From positions 124,001 through 188,000 of the forward strand of contig NZ_CP138991.1 of the NCBI RefSeq assembly GCF_044594925.1: 64,000 bases of DNA, read 5' to 3'. Below, piece after piece: positions 58,291 through 64,000 of the stretch. The notes under the pieces are model-generated. The model was not told the DNA's origin. It saw only the letters and a program-made list of their open reading frames with translations, and ran no database searches. The DNA is from Maribacter sp044594925. GTDB lineage: Bacteria; Bacteroidota; Bacteroidia; Flavobacteriales; Flavobacteriaceae. A program made the position numbers and the translations under genes. How positions within the stretch are numbered: the stretch's first letter is position 1; each line of letters starts with the position of its first letter.

Positions 58291-59025
58291 CTAGCTGCGT
58301 TTTCTGGCAACGTAGATAGATGCAACCCCAAATGTTTGAGGCTTGTTCACTACATCTATAAACCCAATTTTAAGTAAAATATTGTTGAAGTTTTCTCCAT
58401 GTGGAAAAACGGCGGCAGATTCGCTTAAATAGCCATACGCAGAATTGTCCTTTGAGAATATTTTACCTATCAACGGTAAAACATGTTTTGTGTAAAAATG
58501 GTAACCTTGTTTAAACGGTGTCCTGGTAGGTACGGAGGTTTCTAAGACCACTAGGCTACCACCGGGTTTCAATACCCTAAGTATCTCGGCTAGACCTGTT
58601 TCCAAAGTTTCAAAATTACGAACACCAAAAGATACTGTAACCGCGTCAAAACTATGGTCCGGATAACTTAAATTTTCGCTATCGCCAACAACCATGTCAA
58701 TTTTAGGGTCTAATTTCTTCTCTTTTATCTTTTCCTTTCCTACTTGTAACATGCCAGGAGAAATGTCTAAACCTATAATTTTTTCAGCACCGGTTTTTAC
58801 AAGTGCTATGGCCAAATCACCCGTGCCTGTAGCAATATCCAAAATAGTTTGAGGCTGTTCTTTTTTAAGTAGCGCTACAACTCTTTTTCTCCATTTTATA
58901 TCAATGCCAAAAGAGATGACTCTGTTCAGCCCGTCATAATCTTTAGAAATCGTATCGAACATTTTAGTGACCTGCTCTTTCTTGCCAAGTTTGGAGTCCT
59001 TATAGGGAGTTACTTTATTGGGCAT
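58291..59025 (-). CDS. ubiE: Demethylmenaquinone methyltransferase (MenG/UbiE)
   Basis: Carries out the last step of menaquinone synthesis using AdoMet. The 244-residue class I methyltransferase has KVTKMFDTISKDYDGLNRVI-type family start (here KEQVTKMFDTISKDYDGLNR), the AdoMet motif ILDIATGTGDLAIAL, GLDISPGMLQVGKEKI and GVRNFETLETGLAEILRVLK. Bacteroidota use menaquinone, so the menG role is more likely than ubiquinone synthesis. It precedes porT on the same strand, about 50 bases away. Confidence 0.93.
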   Translation of the reverse strand: MPNKVTPYKDSKLGKKEQVTKMFDTISKDYDGLNRVISFGIDIKWRKRVVALLKKEQPQTILDIATGTGDLAIALVKTGAEKIIGLDISPGMLQVGKEKIKEKKLDPKIDMVVGDSENLSYPDHSFDAVTVSFGVRNFETLETGLAEILRVLKPGGSLVVLETSVPTRTPFKQGYHFYTKHVLPLIGKIFSKDNSAYGYLSESAAVFPHGENFNNILLKIGFIDVVNKPQTFGVASIYVARKRS

Positions 59026-59038
59026 CGTCTTTTTTTTG

Positions 59039-59046
59039 CAAATATA
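59039..59046 (-). promoter_or_regulatory. Candidate -7 element of ubiE-porT
   Basis: On the minus strand TATATTTG, 14 bases upstream of the ubiE start, matches TAnnTTTG. The -33 element is not obvious. Confidence 0.45.
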
Positions 59047-59139
59047 CGACTTAGGGCTTGCTTGTAAGTGGATTAATTGTGATTGCTAATGGACAAGGTT
59101 AAAAGCACTAAAATTAGTAGTGGCCTTTATTTAATTGTG

Positions 59140-59147
59140 TAATTTTG
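59140..59147 (+). promoter_or_regulatory. Candidate -7 element of trkA-trkH
   Basis: TAATTTTG followed by C matches TAnnTTTG and lies about 95 bases ahead of trkA. The leader would be rather long. Confidence 0.45.
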
Positions 59148-59242
59148 CATCGAAATAGGCGTTAACTATATATTATCTGATTTTTAATATGCTATTAGAA
59201 ACTAGTTGATTATAGTTTGCAAAAGCGCAATTAAGTACTTAA

Positions 59243-60592
59243 ATGAAGATTATTATTGCAGGTGCAGGTGAAGTAGGATTTCATCTTGCTAAATTGCTTT
59301 CCTACGAATCTCAAGATATTACCTTAATAGATACACGTAAAGAGAGTTTGGCTTATGCGGACAACCATTTGGATATCCGTGTTTTAAAAGGTGATGCCAC
59401 CTCTATTGCTGTTTTACAGGATGCGCAAGTACAGGACTCTGACCTCGTAATCGGAGTAACCTCTTCGGAAACTACGAACATTACCCTGTGTATGTTAGCT
59501 AAGCAGTTGGGTTGCAAACGTACCATTGCGCGTATATCCAACACCGAATTTATAGACAATAAGGAAATATTGCAGTTCTCGGAGTTAGGTATCGATGAGC
59601 TAATTTCTCCTGAAGAACTTGCGGCTACCGAAATTCAATTACTTCTAAATAAATCAGCCTTTAACGATACCTATGAGTTTGAGGATGGAAAGTTGATTAT
59701 GGTAGGGGTTTCCTTACCAAAATCTGCACCATTTGTTGGTAAGATGGTAAAGGAGGCAGCCACGATATTCCCAGAACTTCATTTTATGCCTATAGCCCTG
59801 AAAAGGATGGGTACACAATATACCGTTATTCCAAGAGGTGATACTATTTTCAAGGAAGGAGACCAAGTTTATTTCATTACGGTTAAAGAAGGAGTTGATG
59901 AATTGTACAAGCTTACAGGAAAAAAGAAAGAAGATATAAAAAACGTAATGATTCTTGGTGGTAGTAAGGTTGGTTTTAAGACGGCTAGAGACCTTTGTGC
60001 CAACAAGTTTAATGTAAAACTTATAGAAAAAAATAAGGAAAAAGCATTTGATCTTGCGGATGATTTGCCAAACGCATTGGTTATTAATGGCGATGGAAGA
60101 AACGTGGAGCTGTTGGAGGAAGAGAGTTTAGAGTCTATGGATGCCTTTATTGCCGTTACCGGAAACTCCGAAACCAATATCATGTCTTGTTTGGTTGCAA
60201 AATCAAAATATATCAAAAAGACCATTGCCTTGGTAGAGAACATGGACTATTTTCAGTTATCACATTCTATTGGTATCGATACGTTGATAAACAAAAAGCT
60301 TTTGGCCGCCAATAATATTTTTCGCCACATTCGACGTGGAGAGGTAGTAGCCCTTATGAGACTGAACAACTTAAATGCTGAAATTTTAGAGTTTATCGTA
60401 AAAAAAGATTCTCGGGTCACAGGAACTACTATTAGGGAATTGAATTTTCCAAAGGCTGCCACAATTGGTGGTGTTGTTAGGGACGGAGAGGGTATAATTG
60501 CTCTGGGTGGATTTAAAATTGAGGCCGGTGATAGGGTGGTGGTCTGCTGTCTTCCTGAAGAAATTTCAAAAATAGAACGAATGTTCCTTTAA
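59243..60592 (+). CDS. trkA: Trk potassium uptake regulator TrkA
   Basis: Cytoplasmic regulatory subunit of the Trk potassium channel. The 449-residue protein has two RCK units, each with a Rossmann nucleotide-binding motif: GAGEVGFHLAKLLS (from residue 7) and GGSKVGFKTARDL (about residue 236), each followed by a TrkA-C domain. Both bind NAD(H) or ATP in the family and gate the channel. The stop and the trkH start are one base apart, so both proteins are made from one message. Confidence 0.94.
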   Translation: MKIIIAGAGEVGFHLAKLLSYESQDITLIDTRKESLAYADNHLDIRVLKGDATSIAVLQDAQVQDSDLVIGVTSSETTNITLCMLAKQLGCKRTIARISNTEFIDNKEILQFSELGIDELISPEELAATEIQLLLNKSAFNDTYEFEDGKLIMVGVSLPKSAPFVGKMVKEAATIFPELHFMPIALKRMGTQYTVIPRGDTIFKEGDQVYFITVKEGVDELYKLTGKKKEDIKNVMILGGSKVGFKTARDLCANKFNVKLIEKNKEKAFDLADDLPNALVINGDGRNVELLEEESLESMDAFIAVTGNSETNIMSCLVAKSKYIKKTIALVENMDYFQLSHSIGIDTLINKKLLAANNIFRHIRRGEVVALMRLNNLNAEILEFIVKKDSRVTGTTIRELNFPKAATIGGVVRDGEGIIALGGFKIEAGDRVVVCCLPEEISKIERMFL

Positions 60593-60593
60593 A

Positions 60594-62087
60594 ATGCGCC
60601 TGAATTCTAGAATTATATTTCATCTCATGGGTCTTTTATTGCTTTGCAATGGAGGCTTTATGCTTTTGGCGGCAGTGGTTAGTGGTATTTATAAGGATGG
60701 TGCTACTTTAAGTATAACACTTGCTTCGATTTCAACAATGTTCGCCGGTGTTTTTGCAATGTACTATACACGTGGACACCGAAAAGAGGTAAAGCAGAAA
60801 GAGGGTTATATCATTGTTACGTTCGGTTGGATCGTCATGTCCATTTCAGGGATGTTACCCTATATTTTTTCAGGTGCTATCCCTGATATTACCAATGCTT
60901 TTTTTGAAACTATATCCGGTTATACCACGACTGGTGCTTCTATTATGGACGATATAGAGTCCATGCCAGAGGGAATATTGTTTTGGCGTAGTCTCACACA
61001 TTGGATAGGCGGTATGGGGATTATAGTTTTAGCAATTGCCATATTGCCGTTATTAGGGATTGGCGGTATGCAGTTATTCGCAGCAGAAGCCCCAGGACCA
61101 AGCGCAGATAAGCTGCATCCACGAATTACGGATACGGCCAAAAGACTTTGGTTGATTTATGTGGGCTATACCGTTGCAGAGACTATACTTTTAAAATTGG
61201 CCGGAATGTCTTTTTTCGATGCCATTAACCATGCCTTGGCAACGCTGTCCACTGGAGGTTTTTCCACTAAGAATGCTAGTTTGGCCCACTGGAACGACCA
61301 GCCTTTAATACAGTATATCATTATTTTATTTATGTTCTTGGCAGGGACTAATTTTGTGATGAGCTATTTTGCGTTCAAAGGGAAAGTTCAAAAAGTTTTG
61401 AAAGATGAAGAGCTTAAGTTTTATTGTCTCTTTATTCTTTTAGCGACGGTTATGGCGGGTTTGGTCATTTATTTTAGAGCTAACATTACCGAACTTACTC
61501 CAGGATATCCCATGGTTCTGGGCAAGGCGGAAAGTTCGTTTAGACATGCGCTCTTTCAAGTGATAGCCGTAGTAACAACTACTGGTTTTGTTAGTGCTGA
61601 TTTTACCGCATGGACGCCTTTTTTGACCATATTCTTTTTTGGACTATTCTTTTTGGGCGGTTCGGCTGGTTCTACTGCAGGAGGTATTAAAGTAATGCGC
61701 CATTTATTGATTATAAAAAATGGTCTATTAGAATTCAAACGGACCTTACACACGAATGCCATTATACCGGTACGCTATAATAATAAAACGGTCAAGGAAC
61801 ATATTGTTTATAATATTATTGGCTTTTTTGTGCTCTACATGCTTCTTTTTATCATCGGTGCGCTAGTTTTAGGCTTTTTAGGACTTGATTTTGAATCGGC
61901 TATAGGCGGTGCGGCATCTTCCTTGGGTAATGTGGGCCCTGCTCTGGGAAGTCTAAATCCAGTGAGTAATTTCAATGGATTACCGGATTTAGCCAAGTGG
62001 TGGTGTGGATTCTTAATGCTAGCGGGTAGGCTAGAATTATTTACCGTATTAATTCTTCTTACTCCTTATTTTTGGAAGCGGACTTAG
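60594..62087 (+). CDS. trkH: Potassium uptake channel TrkH
   Basis: Potassium-translocating subunit of the inner membrane. The 497-residue protein has about ten membrane helices and four pore-loop repeats; selectivity-filter-like segments are TTTGASIMD, STGGFSTKN, TTTGFVSAD and SLGNVGPALG, each with the central Gly. The GGSAGSTAGGIKVMR segment forms the intramembrane gating loop. It forms one operon with trkA. Confidence 0.94.
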   Translation: MRLNSRIIFHLMGLLLLCNGGFMLLAAVVSGIYKDGATLSITLASISTMFAGVFAMYYTRGHRKEVKQKEGYIIVTFGWIVMSISGMLPYIFSGAIPDITNAFFETISGYTTTGASIMDDIESMPEGILFWRSLTHWIGGMGIIVLAIAILPLLGIGGMQLFAAEAPGPSADKLHPRITDTAKRLWLIYVGYTVAETILLKLAGMSFFDAINHALATLSTGGFSTKNASLAHWNDQPLIQYIIILFMFLAGTNFVMSYFAFKGKVQKVLKDEELKFYCLFILLATVMAGLVIYFRANITELTPGYPMVLGKAESSFRHALFQVIAVVTTTGFVSADFTAWTPFLTIFFFGLFFLGGSAGSTAGGIKVMRHLLIIKNGLLEFKRTLHTNAIIPVRYNNKTVKEHIVYNIIGFFVLYMLLFIIGALVLGFLGLDFESAIGGAASSLGNVGPALGSLNPVSNFNGLPDLAKWWCGFLMLAGRLELFTVLILLTPYFWKRT

Positions 62088-62121
62088 AGAATTACGTAGT
62101 AGAATGTAATTAGGAAATACT

Positions 62122-64000
62122 TTAAAACATTAAGCCTATATTTATACCTTTTTCAACGGTATTGTTAAAATAACTTTGGGCATAACCTACACGAAGGAAC
62201 CTGATTTTTTTTACACCCAAATTCCCTAAGGCAATCCCGAACTCAGAATATGGTTTATTGTTTGTTGTGGTTAAAAAATTTCCAGATACAATTAAGTGGG
62301 CATTTAATTTTTTAATGAGTGGAATTCTATTTAGTATAAAACCCTTAAAGTTATGTTCTGCGTGCCCTTCTATATATTCTTGGTTGGTACTTAAGGAATA
62401 ATAGGGTAGTAGTAGAAAGGATTCCATATAGTCCTTTCGTGTAATATAGGATTCATTACCATTAAAATGTTGATAGTCTACAAAAGAAATGTCTCCCTGA
62501 TTTAGAAATGCACCTGCTCTGAAGTTGTAAGAAAATGTTCCTTTAGTAGCTACATTTATAGATTGATTTAGCCGTAACTTAATCTGGTCGAAGTGATTGG
62601 CGACCGAGCTAGAGGCAAATCCTTTTTCATAACCTATGTATAATGTAGGGTATTTTTCACTGGGTACATTAAACTTTTCGTCAGGATAATTAAGATATTG
62701 TTGTCCAAAGCGAAATCGAACATCTATTGCAAATTTTACGATAGTGTGGTCGTTTATTGGTGCAGTAGTAAAATCGAACGGTGCCAAGGGATTGTTGGAA
62801 GTAAATCTTCTATCATTAATATCAACATAGGTGAAGTCGGTAGTATTGAAGAGGGGTTTTCTATCTTCGTAACCTAAATTGAAATTTGTTCGTATACCGT
62901 TTACGATTTCTTTGGAGTATGATAAATTTACAAAGGTTAAGTCGTAGAATTTAGCAAAATTACGTTCAAAAAATAAAGAAGTGATGGTATTTCCTATTGG
63001 CGTAATGGGTTCTTCGTTGTTAAATTGCCTTACCTCATTACCCACTTTTAATTGGAGTATAGGCCAAGAGAATTTGTTAAATCGATAATATAAAGTTGCC
63101 GTAGGGCGTAGTCTTTTATCAGATAACCCATAGTTAAGCTTTGTATTTAACCGAAAAGCATTGCCTTTTTCTTTATTCAATTTTAGATAATTGAATGCAA
63201 GCGAACCATGCCATCCTTGAACTGTATTGAATAAAAGGTTTTCTATCGGAGTATTAATGGTATAATACTTTTCTTTATAAGTATTATCGTACGTGTAGCC
63301 GAATAGTAGAGACGAAAGTTTAAATTTATTCTTTTTAGCATCTACAGAATCCAAGTATTTCTGTGTTTTTCTGATAATCTGTATGCTATCTTTTAATTTG
63401 TAATCCACAGATTCCTCAGTAGTTAGTGGTACTGGTCTTTTTTCTTTCCAAAATAAACTATCCTTTTTATTCGCATTTTTTTCAAAAGATAAAATTTCAG
63501 AAGTGAAATCGCCCTTAGCAAAGTTGGGTTTCAAATCGTAGTCTTTATAAGCTGATGTAAATCTGCCGGCGCCTTCAAACCCTAAGATGCTATATTCAAA
63601 ATCGAAACGTTGTAGTACTTTTAACCAAATGTTATATTGCTTGGAATAATTAAAACTTTGTTTTATGTTAAAGGTATCCACGGGAACGATTTGAGCCTGT
63701 TTACCTGTTAGCTTTAAATCCACTGCATACAATGCCCATTCGTCTTCTACAATATAAATAGTTCCATTGAAGGCTTTGTCTTCCGCCCGCTTTGACTTCA
63801 CTTCAATTTGATTTATTAATCGATTAGCCTCATCGTAAAAGGTTCCTTTTAATTTATAGTTGTAGTAAGCGAATGCATTCTCCGCAAGCGGAGAAACCAA
63901 TTGGCTACCTAGCTCGACCCTATTTTCATAAAATGAAAAATCAACATCCAAGGCAGCGTTAAAACTAAAGCCGTTATCTTCACCACTTACTTTAGAGGCT
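62122..64000 (-). CDS. DUF5686 outer-membrane protein, N-terminus beyond the window
   Basis: The frame stays open to the last base of the window, so the start lies to the right; only about 626 C-terminal residues are visible. The visible start of the match is NRVELGSQLVSPLAENAFAY, followed by FNGTIYIVEDEWALYAVDL and KKDSLFWKEKRPVPLTTEES, all typical of DUF5686. These large proteins normally have a signal peptide and a CarboxypepD-regulatory-like domain ahead of this part. The C-terminal 350 residues show many barrel-type strands. They are common in Bacteroidota with unknown function, possibly outer-membrane transport. It is convergent with trkH. Confidence 0.85.
   Translation of the reverse strand, partial: ASKVSGEDNGFSFNAALDVDFSFYENRVELGSQLVSPLAENAFAYYNYKLKGTFYDEANRLINQIEVKSKRAEDKAFNGTIYIVEDEWALYAVDLKLTGKQAQIVPVDTFNIKQSFNYSKQYNIWLKVLQRFDFEYSILGFEGAGRFTSAYKDYDLKPNFAKGDFTSEILSFEKNANKKDSLFWKEKRPVPLTTEESVDYKLKDSIQIIRKTQKYLDSVDAKKNKFKLSSLLFGYTYDNTYKEKYYTINTPIENLLFNTVQGWHGSLAFNYLKLNKEKGNAFRLNTKLNYGLSDKRLRPTATLYYRFNKFSWPILQLKVGNEVRQFNNEEPITPIGNTITSLFFERNFAKFYDLTFVNLSYSKEIVNGIRTNFNLGYEDRKPLFNTTDFTYVDINDRRFTSNNPLAPFDFTTAPINDHTIVKFAIDVRFRFGQQYLNYPDEKFNVPSEKYPTLYIGYEKGFASSSVANHFDQIKLRLNQSINVATKGTFSYNFRAGAFLNQGDISFVDYQHFNGNESYITRKDYMESFLLLPYYSLSTNQEYIEGHAEHNFKGFILNRIPLIKKLNAHLIVSGNFLTTTNNKPYSEFGIALGNLGVKKIRFLRVGYAQSYFNNTVEKGINIGLMF

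Overview
The window is chromosomal DNA of a member of the Bacteroidota, most likely a gliding marine Flavobacteriaceae close to Maribacter, Zobellia or Arenibacter. The signs are adjacent gldB and gldC, a PorT-like type IX secretion protein, a lipid-modified TamA (TamL), a short primary sigma factor without region 1.1, DUF5686 and DUF6090 proteins, few Shine-Dalgarno sites, and several copies of the Bacteroidota promoter element TAnnTTTG. The genus is an inference; no rRNA gene is present.

Layout. 1-10.7 kb: a cut membrane protein and an outer-membrane barrel, a Rieske oxygenase with an amino acid permease, DNA primase, an atypical response regulator, NAD synthetase, gldBC and two DUF proteins. 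10.7-20.4 kb: an accessory array. Each unit carries one gene or one gene pair, all on the minus strand: DUF6090, VOC protein, ParDE-type toxin-antitoxin, CPBP protease, DUF4145-like protein and two secreted or lipid-anchored proteins. The units are separated by related imperfect inverted repeats. Two units hold no gene but the same 413-bp sequence. An IS110-family element sits inside one of the separating repeats. 20.6-24.1 kb: PhoD-like phosphatase, a small conserved protein, EngB and an alpha/beta hydrolase. 24.3-39.9 kb: a full division and cell-wall (dcw) operon from mraZ to ftsZ, closed by a terminator. 39.9-43.5 kb: YqeY-like protein, tRNA-Arg(TCG), glycerate kinase, a YpdA-like reductase and rpe. 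43.6-64 kb: a large BNR-repeat protein, an RNA methylase, the primary sigma factor, pnp and rpsO, accD, fbaA, tamL, a SpoU methylase, porT, menG/ubiE, trkA-trkH and a DUF5686 protein cut by the window end.

The most striking feature is the IS110 element (15252-16715). Its noncoding left end can be read as a bridge RNA with both loops decoded. One stem-loop carries a 10-nt copy of the left target flank and a 6-nt complement of the right flank. The next carries a 9-nt copy of the right end of the element and a 7-nt complement (one wobble) of its left end. Both share a CT core. A second loop homologous to the target loop lies upstream, in a stem that competes with a perfect 42-bp palindrome. The element has therefore apparently been programmed to enter the conserved separator repeats of the array.

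Other points: the primase and AccD have both lost all their zinc ligands, the response regulator has Glu at the phosphorylation position, and three 10-bp-spaced GTGG boxes precede mraZ. All readings are by eye; no search or folding program was run.
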